Shown here: positions 41,160 through 50,891 of the stretch, piece after piece
Position numbering within the stretch: the stretch's first letter is position 1
Layout: the number at the start of each line of letters is the position of its first letter
NCBI RefSeq assembly: GCF_040931995.1
Contig: NZ_CP162412.1
Span: forward strand, 682,001 to 746,000
Direction of reading: 5' to 3'
DNA from: Pelagovum sp. HNIBRBA483
GTDB lineage: Bacteria; Pseudomonadota; Alphaproteobacteria; Rhodobacterales; Rhodobacteraceae
DNA: 64,000 nt
The notes under the pieces: generated by a model
Database searches by the model: none
Told to the model about the DNA's origin: nothing
What the model saw: only the letters and a program-made list of their open reading frames with translations
Position numbers and translations under genes: made by a program

Positions 41160-42335
41160 TTAGATGACGGCCCGTTCGAGGAGCGGGCGGTTTTCGATGA
41201 TACGCTCGACGCCGAGTGGCGAAAGGTCAAGGCTGCGGTAGCCGCCGTGGGTCACAAGCTCGGCGATACCGCGCCCCATTGCGGGCGATTGTTGCAGGCC
41301 GTGGCCGGAAAACCCGTTGCAGAACAGGAAGTTCGGCAGATCAGGGTGCGGGCCGACGATGGCGTTCTGGTCGAGCGTGTTGAAGGCGTAATGGCCGACC
41401 CAGTGGTTGATCACCTTGACCCGCTCGAAGGCGGGTACGCGGGTGGCGATGGCGGGCCAGACTTTGTCCTCCCAGATTTCATGATCCATCGTGAAATCGG
41501 TGAAATCGACCGCGGGGTCGAGATCAGGCGGGCAGCCGCAGAGGTAATAGCGCCCGTCGCTGCGCATATGCACGCCGGAGGGGTCGATGGTGAGGGGCAG
41601 ATCCGCTGGCAGCGGCTCGGCGGCATCGAACACGAAGGTGAAGCGGCGGCGCGGCTCAACGGGAAGATCAAGCCCCGCCATGCGGGCGGTCAGCGCGGCG
41701 CGGGGGCCGGAGGCATTGACCAGCGTGCCGCACGCGATGCTGCCGCCATCGGCAAGGGTGACGCCAGTGACGCGGCCCCCTTCGCGGCTGATGCCTGTCA
41801 CCTCGCCTGTGCGCCATTCGACGCCCAGCGCGCGGGACTGGCGGCGGAACCAGTCGAAGATGGTGCCTCCGTCGAAATAGCCCTCGTTCACCGGATTGTG
41901 GGAGCCGAGGATGATGCCGTCGAGGTTATAGAACGGCCACTGGGCGGCGATTTCGTCCGGTGTCAGAATGCGGGTGCCTGCGCCGAGCGATTGCTGGAGG
42001 GCGGCGCTGGCGCGGAGTGTTTCGGCAAAGGCGGGGGTATCGGCGAGGTAGAGGTAGCCGAAGCTTTGCAGGGTGATTTCGGGGGCGTCGGGCACGCCCA
42101 TGAACTCTTTGAAGTTATGGATGAATTCCGCGCCGAACTGGCTAATGCGGATGTTAATCTCGCTGCCGAATTGCTGGCGGATGCTGGAATTGGTGTGCGA
42201 GGTGGAGGCGAATTCATAGGTCGGGTCGCGCTCGATCACGAGCACTTTTCCCTTGAAATCCGGGTCGCGGGCAAGCCACCAAGCGCAGGAGGCACCGATC
42301 ATGCCGCCGCCGATAATCACCACATCATAGCTCAT
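41160..42335 (-). CDS. FAD-dependent amine oxidoreductase (DAO/FOXRED1-like)
   Basis: The 391-residue flavoprotein has the dinucleotide-binding start 'DVVIIGGGMIGASCAWWLA', the ERD motif 'VLVIERDPTYEFASTSHTNS' and the C-terminal FAD motif 'NGFSGHGLQQSPAMGRGIAE'. It belongs to the DAO superfamily (sarcosine oxidase, glycine oxidase, D-amino-acid dehydrogenase). The region after ERD resembles FOXRED1-like proteins more than classical DadA. It overlaps hyuB by ATGA, so it is translationally coupled to the hydantoinase genes. Its substrate is likely an N-substituted amino acid, an inference from context. Confidence 0.86.
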   Translation of the reverse strand: MSYDVVIIGGGMIGASCAWWLARDPDFKGKVLVIERDPTYEFASTSHTNSSIRQQFGSEINIRISQFGAEFIHNFKEFMGVPDAPEITLQSFGYLYLADTPAFAETLRASAALQQSLGAGTRILTPDEIAAQWPFYNLDGIILGSHNPVNEGYFDGGTIFDWFRRQSRALGVEWRTGEVTGISREGGRVTGVTLADGGSIACGTLVNASGPRAALTARMAGLDLPVEPRRRFTFVFDAAEPLPADLPLTIDPSGVHMRSDGRYYLCGCPPDLDPAVDFTDFTMDHEIWEDKVWPAIATRVPAFERVKVINHWVGHYAFNTLDQNAIVGPHPDLPNFLFCNGFSGHGLQQSPAMGRGIAELVTHGGYRSLDLSPLGVERIIENRPLLERAVI

Positions 42336-43996
42336 GCAAGGGCATCCCTGATTTGTGCGTCGCTCAGCCCGTAGGTGTCGCGGGCGGTGTCTTCGGAGAT
42401 ATAGCCCAGCCGCAGGTCGCGGGCTATGGCTTGTGGATCGCGGTTGCGGGGGTCGCCGTAGCCGCCGCCGCCGGGGAAGGCGAGTTGTACGGTCGCGCCT
42501 TCGGGGACGCGGGTGCGACCCTTGCCACCGAGCGCGGTGCCATCGGAGAGGCGCACCGAGGTTGCGCCGCCCTCTTGCCCGCCGTGCCGCCCGCGTGCGG
42601 GGTGATCGACGCGGTCGAACATGGCCGAGAAATCGAACGCATGGCCGGGGCGGGTGCCGACCTCCATATATTGCCCGAGGCCGCCGCGGCTTTCGCCCGC
42701 GCCGCCGCTATCAGGGCGTAGTTCCTTGCGCCAGATGATGACGGGGCCAGCATGCTCGGTCGCCTCGACCGGCATGGTCATCACGCCCGAGGGGAAGGCG
42801 GTGGCATTCAGCCCGTCGAGCGCGGGGCGCGCGCCGGAGCCGCCGGAATTGAAGGTCAGCACCTCGGCGCGGCTGCCTTCCGCTGTGGTGGGGCGGATCG
42901 ACATTTGGAAATTGCAGAGCGCGCCTGCGCCCTCGGCCGGAACGGTGGCGGGGAGGAGCTGATCCAGCGCGCCGAACACCGTATCGGGGATCAGGTGGCC
43001 GATCACATGGCGGAGCGCTACCGGGGCGGGGCGCACGGCGTTGACGATGGTATCTTCAGGCGCTGTGATGCGGAAGGGCGCTAGGGAGGCGGCGTTATTG
43101 GGAATATCCGGCGCAATGGCGCATTTCAGTGCGTAGCAGGCATAGGCGCGGGTATAGACCATCGGCACGTTGATGCCTTTCGGGTCCGGCGCGGAGGTGC
43201 CGGTGAAATCGCAGGCGATGTGATCGGGATGCACCGTCACCGCGCAAGCCAGCGTGACAGGCATCGAATAGCCGTCGATCTGCATGGTGGCGCAGGCGCT
43301 GCCTGTGGGCAGGGCGGCGATGCGTTCGAGGGTCGCCTTTTCAGAAGCCGATAGGATGTAGGCGCTGATTTCAGAGAGGTCCGGCGTGGCGTATTCGGCG
43401 AGCATTTCCGACAGGCGGCGCTGGCCGATTTCGTTGCACGCAGCCAGGGCGTAGAGATCGCCGATGAGCTGGTCCGGCTCGCGGGTGTTGACGCGGATCA
43501 TCCGCAGGAGGGTTTGGTCAACCGTGCCGCGATCGGCAAAGCGCATGATCGGGATTTGCAGGCCTTCCTCGTAGATCGAATTGGCATCCGCACCAAAGCC
43601 GCGCCCGCCAATATCGACCACATGGGCAGTGCAGCCGAAATAGCCCACATGCCGCCCCTGATGGAAGGCGGGCGATACGACGGTGATGTCATGCAGGTGG
43701 CCGGTTCCCATCCAAGGATCGTTGGTGATGTAGACATCGCCTTCGGCCATCGTATCGGTGCCGATCTCGCGCATGAAATGGGCGACTGCCTCGGCCATCG
43801 CATTGACGTGGCCCGGGGTGCCGGTGACAGCTTGGGCGAGCATCCGACCTTCGATATCGTAGACCCCGGCGGAGAGATCGCCTGCCTCGCGCACGGAGGT
43901 GGAAAAGGCGGTGCGGACAAGCGCTTGGGCCTGTTCCTCGACCACGGAAATCAGGCGGTTCCACATGATCTGGTGGGTGACGGAATGGGCGGTCAT
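42332..43996 (-). CDS. hyuB: N-methylhydantoinase B / 5-oxoprolinase beta-type subunit
   Basis: The 554-residue protein is a full-length hydantoinase B subunit. It has 'FSTSVREAGDLSAGVYDIEG', 'GHVNAMAEAVAHFM', 'DVYITNDPWMGTGHLHDITV' with its metal-site residues, and 'GGGGYGDPRNRDPQAIARDL' near the C-terminus. With HyuA it catalyses ATP-dependent hydrolysis of cyclic imides or amides such as N-methylhydantoin or 5-oxoproline. It overlaps both neighbours by 4 bp (ATGA). The exact substrate is not determinable by eye. Confidence 0.92.
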   Translation of the reverse strand: MTAHSVTHQIMWNRLISVVEEQAQALVRTAFSTSVREAGDLSAGVYDIEGRMLAQAVTGTPGHVNAMAEAVAHFMREIGTDTMAEGDVYITNDPWMGTGHLHDITVVSPAFHQGRHVGYFGCTAHVVDIGGRGFGADANSIYEEGLQIPIMRFADRGTVDQTLLRMIRVNTREPDQLIGDLYALAACNEIGQRRLSEMLAEYATPDLSEISAYILSASEKATLERIAALPTGSACATMQIDGYSMPVTLACAVTVHPDHIACDFTGTSAPDPKGINVPMVYTRAYACYALKCAIAPDIPNNAASLAPFRITAPEDTIVNAVRPAPVALRHVIGHLIPDTVFGALDQLLPATVPAEGAGALCNFQMSIRPTTAEGSRAEVLTFNSGGSGARPALDGLNATAFPSGVMTMPVEATEHAGPVIIWRKELRPDSGGAGESRGGLGQYMEVGTRPGHAFDFSAMFDRVDHPARGRHGGQEGGATSVRLSDGTALGGKGRTRVPEGATVQLAFPGGGGYGDPRNRDPQAIARDLRLGYISEDTARDTYGLSDAQIRDALA

Positions 43997-46065
43997 GCGG
44001 GCGCTCCTTTGCGGATGTCGATGCAGCCGTCGCTGCGGCCCGTCGCGTTGAAGCCTGCGGGGATGATGATTGTTGTCTCTGCCTCGGTGATGACGGCGGG
44101 GCCGGTGACTTCTGCGCCATCGGTGAGTGCGGCGCGGGCAACCTCGGGTGCTGTGACCATCGCCTGATCCACCGGCGAAAACAGCCTGCGGTCGCGGGTG
44201 ATCGCGGCAGAGGTGCTGGCGGCGGGGGCGGGCGTTGTGGCGGGTGGATCGACGGGGGTTGCGGCGTTGACGGCCCAGACCGTGACCTCGACCGGCAGGC
44301 CCGTGACGGTGCGGCCAAAGAGGGTGGTATAGGCCTCCTCGAATAGCGCGAGCAGCGTTGTGGCGCTGGGCGCGGAGCCGTGGGGCAGAGGCACGGGGAT
44401 TTCCCAGCCTTGGCCTTTGTAGCGCATGTAGAGCTTGGTTTCGGCATGGATGGGCGCGGTGGCGTCGCAGGCGCGGACGAAGGTTTCGGCCTCACCAGCC
44501 AGTTCGGTCAGGAGGGTGGCGGCGGCGGCCTCGTCAAACGCATCGAGCCGCATGTAGACAGAGCGCGTGGCCTCGAACGCATAAGGCGCGCGCAGGAAGC
44601 CGATGGCGGAGCCGACACCCGCGCCGGGCGGGACGATCAGCCGGTCGATGGCGAGTTTTTCGCAGAGTCTGCCCGCATGAAGCGGCGCGGCGCCGCCGAA
44701 GGCGATCATCGTGTAACCTGCGAGATCTTCGCCGTTTTCGACCGCATGAACGCGGGCGGCGTTGGCCATGTTTTCATCGACCACTTCCGACAGGCCAAAG
44801 GCTGCGGTGGCGGCATCGGTGCCGGTGTGCTGTGCGAGGTGCGTCTCAAGCGCGGTGGCAGAGGCATCGGGGTGCAGGGGGATCGTGCCATCGGCAAAAT
44901 TATCGGGATCGAGGCGGCCAAGGAGGAGGTCCGCATCGGTTACGGCGGGGCGATCACCGCCGCGCCCGTAGCAGGCAGGGCCGGGTTCGGAACCGGCGCT
45001 TTCGGGGCCGACCTGAATTTGGCCCAGCGCGTTGACGGAGGCGAGGCTGCCGCCGCCGGCGCCGATTTCGACCATGTCGATCACCGGAATGGAGATCGGC
45101 ATGCCGGAGCCTTTCTTGAAGCGGTAGGAGCGGGCGACCTCGAACACGCGGGCAGTTTTGGGCTGGCCTGCGCGGATCAGGCAGATTTTGGCGGTGGTGC
45201 CGCCCATATCGAAGCTGAGCACCCGATCCAGCCCGTAAAGGCGGGCGATGTCAGCGGCGAAGATCGCGCCACCGGCAGGGCCGCTCTCGACAAGGCGGAC
45301 GGGGTATTGGGCAGCATCCTCAAGCGACATGATACCGCCGCCGGAATGCATCAGGAACACGGGGCAATCCGCGCCAGCCGCCGCCAGCCTATCGCGCAGG
45401 CGCGACAGGTAGGCGGCCATCATCGGCTTCACGTAGGCATTGGCGCAGGTGGTGTTGAAGCGCTCGTATTCGCGCATTTGGGGTGAGACATCGGAGGAGA
45501 GCGACACCGAGAGATGCGGCTGGCGGGCGGCGATCACATCGCGCACGAGGCGCTCATGCGCGGGGTTGAGGTAGCTGTGCAGGAAACCCAAGGCGACGGA
45601 ATCGTAATTGCCCAGCGTATCGACCAGAGCCTCGACATCCGCACGATCCAACGGGCGCAGGACGGTGCCGGTGGCATCGACGCGCTCGGAGAGGGTGAGG
45701 CGATCATTGCGGGGGATCAGCGGATCGGGGAGGCGCAGGTTGAGGTCATATTGCTCGAACCGGCTTTCGGTGCGCATTTCGATCACGTCGCGGAAGCCTT
45801 CGGTGGTGATGAAGGCGGTGCGCGCGCCGCGCCGTTCGATCAGGGCGTTGGTGGCGAGGGTTGTGCCGTGGATGACCTGACCGATCTCCTCCATCGCGGT
45901 GCCGGATTGCTGGCAGACGCGGGCGAGGCCTTCGAGGATGGCATCCTCGGGCGCGGTGTAGGTGGTGAGCACCTTGGTAGAATGCCGGCCTTGCGGCGTT
46001 TCGAGAACGACATCGGTGAATGTGCCGCCGATATCGACACCGGCGCGGATCGCGGAATTGGGCAT
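43993..46065 (-). CDS. hyuA: N-methylhydantoinase A / 5-oxoprolinase alpha-type subunit
   Basis: The 690-residue protein starts 'MPNSAIRAGVDIGGTFTDVV', the ASKHA-type phosphate loop of HyuA. It includes 'HGTTLATNALIERRGARTA', 'SSDVSPQMREYERFNTTCAN', 'GPAGGAIFAADIARLYG' with 'SFDMGGTTAKICLI' next, and 'GAGGGSLASVNALGQIQVGP'. It supplies the ATP-dependent half of the hydantoinase. It is the first gene of the hyuA-hyuB-FAD oxidase-SDR operon. A LysR gene ends 84 bp upstream on the same strand and is the likely regulator. The substrate is unassigned. Confidence 0.93.
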   Translation of the reverse strand: MPNSAIRAGVDIGGTFTDVVLETPQGRHSTKVLTTYTAPEDAILEGLARVCQQSGTAMEEIGQVIHGTTLATNALIERRGARTAFITTEGFRDVIEMRTESRFEQYDLNLRLPDPLIPRNDRLTLSERVDATGTVLRPLDRADVEALVDTLGNYDSVALGFLHSYLNPAHERLVRDVIAARQPHLSVSLSSDVSPQMREYERFNTTCANAYVKPMMAAYLSRLRDRLAAAGADCPVFLMHSGGGIMSLEDAAQYPVRLVESGPAGGAIFAADIARLYGLDRVLSFDMGGTTAKICLIRAGQPKTARVFEVARSYRFKKGSGMPISIPVIDMVEIGAGGGSLASVNALGQIQVGPESAGSEPGPACYGRGGDRPAVTDADLLLGRLDPDNFADGTIPLHPDASATALETHLAQHTGTDAATAAFGLSEVVDENMANAARVHAVENGEDLAGYTMIAFGGAAPLHAGRLCEKLAIDRLIVPPGAGVGSAIGFLRAPYAFEATRSVYMRLDAFDEAAAATLLTELAGEAETFVRACDATAPIHAETKLYMRYKGQGWEIPVPLPHGSAPSATTLLALFEEAYTTLFGRTVTGLPVEVTVWAVNAATPVDPPATTPAPAASTSAAITRDRRLFSPVDQAMVTAPEVARAALTDGAEVTGPAVITEAETTIIIPAGFNATGRSDGCIDIRKGAPA

Positions 46066-46148
46066 GGGGCCTCGTCAGGAAAGCGTGTTCGGGCGCAGTC
46101 TAGACGGGAGGGAAGATCAGGAAAAATCTTTTATTTTGATATATAGAA

Positions 46149-47045
46149 TCACGATTTGTTATCGTCAGGTGGCGAGAGATCCTGCGCAATGGCGACCGCC
46201 TCCAGCACATAGGGCGGCGCGGGATCGAGGTCGTAGCGGGCAGCGAAGGTGAGCGGGTCGGGGTGCCAATCGGCGCTGAGGATGATCAGATTGCCCTGTG
46301 CAAGCGGGGCATCCAGCATGGCGCGGGGCAGGCAGGCGATGCCCAGCCTATCGAGGGTCATTTGCAAGCAGACGGCATTGTTGGTCGCTGGAACGAGGCG
46401 CGCGGGAAGGCGGGCGGTGGCGAAATGACGGGCAAGTTGGTCATGCGGGGCAGTGCCGCGCGGGTGGGTGAGGATTGGCGCGGCGTCGAGTGTCGCGGCA
46501 TCGAGCTTTGGCGCGGGAAGGGCCAGCGTGGGGGCGGCGACCCAGACATAGGGTGAGCGGCCCAAGGAGGCGGAGATGCGCGCGGGCTGATCGAACGGGG
46601 CGCTTTGGAACGCGAGGTCAATATCGCGGGCGGCGAGGGCGCGGGTGATATTGGCGCTTAGATCAACGGTCAGCTCGACGTCGATATTGGGGAAGCGGTC
46701 TTTCATCGTGCGCAGAAAGGCGGGAAGCCATGTATGGGCGACAAGCTCGCTGACACCGAGGCGGAGCGCCCCGTGAAAGAGGCGGCGACCGCCTGCGGCA
46801 GAGAGGAAATCATCCGTGCTGGCGAGCACAGCGCGGGCATGGGGCAGAAGGGATTGCCCGCGCGAGGTGAGCCGCACGGAGCCTGCGTCGCGGGTCATCA
46901 GGGATGTGCCGAGGAGCTTTTCAAGCTGGGCAATGCGGGCCGAGATATTTGGCTGCGTGGTATTGAGCCGTTCGGCGGCACGGCGGAAGCTGCCGAGGTC
47001 GGCAACGGTCACGAAGGCGCGCAGGTGATCGAGTTTCAGCGTCAT
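46149..47045 (-). CDS. LysR-family transcriptional regulator
   Basis: The 298-residue regulator has the N-terminal winged HTH 'LDHLRAFVTVADLGSFRRAA' with 'LNTTQPNISARIAQLEKLLG' and a type 2 periplasmic-binding-like effector domain (~90-290). It lies directly upstream of hyuA on the same strand, with an AT-rich 84-bp gap that is the likely hyu promoter. It is therefore the candidate activator of the hydantoinase operon. The effector is unknown. Confidence 0.9.
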   Translation of the reverse strand: MTLKLDHLRAFVTVADLGSFRRAAERLNTTQPNISARIAQLEKLLGTSLMTRDAGSVRLTSRGQSLLPHARAVLASTDDFLSAAGGRRLFHGALRLGVSELVAHTWLPAFLRTMKDRFPNIDVELTVDLSANITRALAARDIDLAFQSAPFDQPARISASLGRSPYVWVAAPTLALPAPKLDAATLDAAPILTHPRGTAPHDQLARHFATARLPARLVPATNNAVCLQMTLDRLGIACLPRAMLDAPLAQGNLIILSADWHPDPLTFAARYDLDPAPPYVLEAVAIAQDLSPPDDNKS

Positions 47046-47169
47046 GCGGTGACGCTAGTGCGGTGCGGCGGGGAAGGGAAGCGGGCGTGTGCCGTGCAGG
47101 GACGGCGTGCGCCGGCGATGCGCGGCGGCCTGCGGCCTTGGCTCCGCGCATCTGGCAAAGGACAGTGGA

Positions 47170-48060
47170 TTACCCCTTCACCGCGCCGTCTGACAGGCCG
47201 GAGACCAGATATTTCTGCGCGATGAGGAATACCACGGTGATCGGCAGGCCGGACAGGATCGCGGCGGCGGCGAAATCACCCCAGAGGTATTTGAACTCGT
47301 TCAGATACAGGCGGGAGCCAACGGCGAGGGTGAGGTTTTCCTCTGACCGCAGAAGGATCGAGGCCAACGGGTAGTCGTTGATCACCCCGATGAACACCAG
47401 CACGAACACGACCGACATGATCGGCACGGCGAGCGGTAGGAAGATCATGCGGAAGGTCTGCCACGGGCTGGCGCCATCGACGGCGGCGGCTTTGTCGAGC
47501 GCGGAGTCGATGGAGTCGAAATAGCCCTTGATCGTCCAGATGTGCATCATCACGCCGGAGAGATAGACCAGTACTAGCGACCAGTGGCTGTCGATGCCGA
47601 TGACGGGGGAGATGTCGCCCATCGAGTCGAACACCGCATAGAGCGCGATCAGGGCCAGCGTGGTTGGGAACATCTGGATGATGAAGAGCGAATCCAAAAG
47701 TGCGGCGCGGCCAATGAAGCGGATGCGGCTGAAGGCATAGGCCGAGATCGTGGAAACAGCCAGCACGCCGGCGGCGGCGATCAGGGCGACCTTGATCGAG
47801 TTCCACATCCACAACAGCACCGGATAGGGCGGCGGGACGACGGTGCCATCGTCGCGCGTGTATTCAAGCCCGAAGGCCAGATACCAGTGTTCGAGAGTGG
47901 GATTGCGGGGGATCAGGTCGCCGGTGGTGAAGTTGCCTTCGCGGAAGGAGATCGAGATCACCACGAGGAAGGGGAACATCACCAGCGCCAGAAAGATCAG
48001 CATGAAGCCGTGGGCGGCGATTTTCTTGACCAAAAGTTCGCGCTTGTTTTCGACAATCAT
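47170..48060 (-). CDS. Carbohydrate ABC transporter permease, MalG/AglG type
   Basis: The 296-residue inner-membrane protein has about six helices ('GFMLIFLALVMFPFLVVIS' near the N-terminus). The cytoplasmic EAA loop 'ALDKAAAVDGASPWQTFRMI' docks on the ATPase. It pairs with the MalF-type subunit (3 bp apart) to form the pore of an alpha-glucoside importer. It is last in the operon GH13-malE-malF-malG. The name MalG or AglG is a family-level call. Confidence 0.92.
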   Translation of the reverse strand: MIVENKRELLVKKIAAHGFMLIFLALVMFPFLVVISISFREGNFTTGDLIPRNPTLEHWYLAFGLEYTRDDGTVVPPPYPVLLWMWNSIKVALIAAAGVLAVSTISAYAFSRIRFIGRAALLDSLFIIQMFPTTLALIALYAVFDSMGDISPVIGIDSHWSLVLVYLSGVMMHIWTIKGYFDSIDSALDKAAAVDGASPWQTFRMIFLPLAVPIMSVVFVLVFIGVINDYPLASILLRSEENLTLAVGSRLYLNEFKYLWGDFAAAAILSGLPITVVFLIAQKYLVSGLSDGAVKG

Positions 48061-48063
48061 GGG

Positions 48064-49602
48064 TCAGGCCTTTCGTGCGGCGCGGCGCATGGCCACGAAA
48101 TTGGCATAGGCGATGATCGACACGAGGACGAAGATCAGCAGTGTGATCGCCCCCGCCAGCCCGAACTGGGTGCCGGAGTCCATGAAGGCGATGCGGTAGG
48201 TGAAAGAGCCGAGGATATCGGTTTTGCCTGCCGGAATGATGGTGCCGGGGATGTCCGGCCCGCCACGGGTCAGCAGCAGCACCAGCACGATATTGTTGAA
48301 GTTGAACGCAAACGAGGCCAGCAGCAGCGGCAGGAACGGCGGGATGATCTGCGGGAGCGTGATCGTGAAAAACACGCGGATCATGCCCGCGCCTTCGAGG
48401 TAGGCGGCCTTTTTCTGCTCCTGCGGGATGGATTGCAGGAAGCCCATCGCGAGGAGCATCATGTAAGGATAGCCCAGCCATGTGTTGACGATCAGCAGCA
48501 TGGAGCGGGCCAGTGTGCCGTTGGTCATCCAGTCGGGGCGGATGCCAAAGAGGGCCTCCAAGATCAGGTTGATCTCGCCAAAATTCTGATTGAACAGGCC
48601 TTTGAACACGAGGATCGAGATGAAGGCAGGCACCGCGTAAGGCAGGATCAGCAGGATCCGGTAAGCGGCTTTGAAGCGCAGGTGCTCCCATTGCAGGATA
48701 CTGGCGAGGATCAGGCCGATAGCGAAAGTGAGCGCGACGGAAGCCACGGCGAAAACCACCGTCCAGAGGAAGATCGCGCCCATCGGGCCGCGAATGCCTT
48801 CGGATGTGAGGATACGCTCGAAGTTGCCGGTGCCGATATTGGTGCGCCAGCCGGGGGCGATTTCCTCGCCTGTTTCATCGACGTAGAAGCCGATTTCGTG
48901 GTCGGGTGTGAGCAAAGCGCCCGTTTCGACATTGCGGAGCGTGTCGCCGTCGAGCAGCTCGAATTTCGGAGTGATCGGGGCGAATTCACGCAGGCCTGCG
49001 TTGCGCAGGCTGGTGCCGTCAGGGAGGATTAGCTCGACCTCGGCCAGACCTGTGCGCAGCGCGATGGCGGCGCGGCGTTCGAGCAGCTCGGCGGGTGACG
49101 TGCTGACCGGCTCTGCATCGACGCTCGCGGGGGTGCCATCAAGCGCCAGCGGTGCGGAAAGGAAGCCGCCCGCATCATCGCCGAGATAGACGCGGTAGGC
49201 ATCGCCCTCGGGCGCGACGGCAAAGGGGACGGCGGCTGATTTATCGACGACTTCGGCTTGTAGGATGACCTCTTGCGCGCGCTGGAAGGTCAGCAAGTTG
49301 AACGAGCCGTAATTCGTGAAGCCGAGGTAGATCGTGTAGAGGATCGGAAAGACCACGAAGAGGACCATCGTGGCGATGCCGGGGAAGATGAAGCGTGCGA
49401 AGTAGAAGCGCCGCAGCCCAAACACAAAGAAAAACACCAGCGCCACGATCATCACCAACAGGCCGAAAAGCGGCTGGCCCACCATGTAGACGGTGTAGGC
49501 GACGTAGATGAGCGTCAGGGTGCAAAGGGCGACGAGCGCCTTGCCTGCGATCAGGCCCAGTGGGCGGGATGCGGGCGGAAGGGCTTGGCTGAGTTCCGAC
49601 AT
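48064..49602 (-). CDS. Carbohydrate ABC transporter permease, MalF/AglF type
   Basis: The 512-residue permease has two N-terminal helices, a third near 'FIFPGIATMVLFVVFPILY', and a long periplasmic insertion (~100-285). Six further helices follow, with the EAA loop 'AAYLEGAGMIRVFFTITLPQ'. The large insertion resembles the MalF P2 loop that contacts the binding protein. It is 74 bp downstream of the binding-protein gene and 3 bp upstream of the malG-type gene. Confidence 0.92.
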   Translation of the reverse strand: MSELSQALPPASRPLGLIAGKALVALCTLTLIYVAYTVYMVGQPLFGLLVMIVALVFFFVFGLRRFYFARFIFPGIATMVLFVVFPILYTIYLGFTNYGSFNLLTFQRAQEVILQAEVVDKSAAVPFAVAPEGDAYRVYLGDDAGGFLSAPLALDGTPASVDAEPVSTSPAELLERRAAIALRTGLAEVELILPDGTSLRNAGLREFAPITPKFELLDGDTLRNVETGALLTPDHEIGFYVDETGEEIAPGWRTNIGTGNFERILTSEGIRGPMGAIFLWTVVFAVASVALTFAIGLILASILQWEHLRFKAAYRILLILPYAVPAFISILVFKGLFNQNFGEINLILEALFGIRPDWMTNGTLARSMLLIVNTWLGYPYMMLLAMGFLQSIPQEQKKAAYLEGAGMIRVFFTITLPQIIPPFLPLLLASFAFNFNNIVLVLLLTRGGPDIPGTIIPAGKTDILGSFTYRIAFMDSGTQFGLAGAITLLIFVLVSIIAYANFVAMRRAARKA

Positions 49603-49676
49603 GGGCGGCCTCGAACTTCGACTTGGGGAAAGGATCGGACGGGGCGCATAAGCGCGCCCCGTCCGTATGGGGAGGA

Positions 49677-50846
49677 TTACTCGCCCAAGATACGCGCTGC
49701 GGCGTCGTTCAGAGCATCAGCCGGAGCCTGTGCGCCGGTGGTGATGTTGGTCAAAGCCGGACCCATAGCGGACCAGAACGCGCCCATTTCAGGGTTCGAT
49801 GGCATCGGGATACCGACGGCTGCGTTTTCGAGGGTCGCTGCGACTTTCGGGTCGTCCTGTGCGGAACCGGCGGAGATGTCAGCCAGTGCGCCGAGCGAAC
49901 CTGCGGCGTTCCACTGCGCGAGGCCTTCGTCGGTAAGGACGTAGTTTTCCAGCAGTTCAACGGCCAGATCCTTGTTCGGGGATGCGGCGTTGATGGCGGC
50001 GGAGTAGACGCCGAGGAATGCAGGAGAAACAGAGCCGTCAACGGTCGGGATCGGGGCGACGCCCACGTTGATGCCAGCGCCTTCGTAGCCGCCCCAGCTC
50101 CACGGGCCGTTGATGACCATTGCGACTTCGCCGTTGGCCATTGCGCCGTCCATGACACCGTAGTCAACGCCCGGAGGCAGAACGCCATCGTCGAAGAGGG
50201 ACTTCAGCACTTCGGCGCCTTTGATTGCGCCATCGTTGTTCACGCCGGTGTCGGAGCCGTCATAGGAGCCGTCGACCTTTTGGAAGGCGTAGCCGCCGTT
50301 GGCCATCAGCATCGGCATGGTGAAGTAGGTGTTGTTGTAGTCCCACAGGATCGGTGCGACGCCTTCGGGGGTTTCCAGCGATGCCAGCTCTTCGAACGTG
50401 GCAGGCGGGGTGGCGATGATGTCTTTGTTGTAGACGAGGCCGATGGCCTCAACCGACACCGGATAGCCCCAGATATCGCCGCCAGCTTTCACAGCGTCCC
50501 AAGCGGAATCGAGGATGCCGGACTGGAAGTCAGCGCTGGGGGTGACGGGGCTGATCAGGCCGCCGGCGGCCCATTCGCCAAAGCGGTCATGCGCCCAGAG
50601 AACGATGTCGGGGCCGTCGCCGGTGGCGGCTGCCTGCTGGAACTTGTCGGTCAGCGGGTCTGCGACTTCGACAGAGACTTCGATGCCGAGATCGGCGGTG
50701 AACTGATCTGCGACGACCTGAAGGTTTTCGTGGCCCTTGTCGCCACCCATCCAGATCACCAGCTTGCCCTCTTCGAGGGCGAATGCGGGTGCCGCGGTGG
50801 ACATCAGAAGGGCTGCGAGGCCCAGTTTCTTGGTGAGTTTGGTCAT
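49677..50846 (-). CDS. Periplasmic maltose/alpha-glucoside-binding protein, MalE type
   Basis: The 389-residue solute-binding protein has a signal peptide ('MTKLTKKLGLAALLMSTAAP', cleavage after 'AFA'). Its mature start 'LEEGKLVIWMGGDKGHENLQ' resembles MalE. It includes the hinge-region 'YPVSVEAIGLVYNKD' and 'AMVINGPWSWGGYEGAG', matching maltose-binding proteins. It should deliver alpha-glucosides to the MalF/MalG pore. ATG 50846 has a GGGAGGA site. It follows the GH13 gene by 45 bp in the operon. Confidence 0.92.
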   Translation of the reverse strand: MTKLTKKLGLAALLMSTAAPAFALEEGKLVIWMGGDKGHENLQVVADQFTADLGIEVSVEVADPLTDKFQQAAATGDGPDIVLWAHDRFGEWAAGGLISPVTPSADFQSGILDSAWDAVKAGGDIWGYPVSVEAIGLVYNKDIIATPPATFEELASLETPEGVAPILWDYNNTYFTMPMLMANGGYAFQKVDGSYDGSDTGVNNDGAIKGAEVLKSLFDDGVLPPGVDYGVMDGAMANGEVAMVINGPWSWGGYEGAGINVGVAPIPTVDGSVSPAFLGVYSAAINAASPNKDLAVELLENYVLTDEGLAQWNAAGSLGALADISAGSAQDDPKVAATLENAAVGIPMPSNPEMGAFWSAMGPALTNITTGAQAPADALNDAAARILGE

Positions 50847-50891
50847 AGGTATTCCTCCCTGAGTAACCATTTTGCCGCGCCGTGCTGATGC

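Noticed and set aside
47584-49032. Long (482-codon) plus-strand frame rich in charged residues
   Set aside because: It lies opposite the malF/malG-type permeases, whose helices and EAA loops are unmistakable. The composition is typical of antisense frames in GC-rich DNA.
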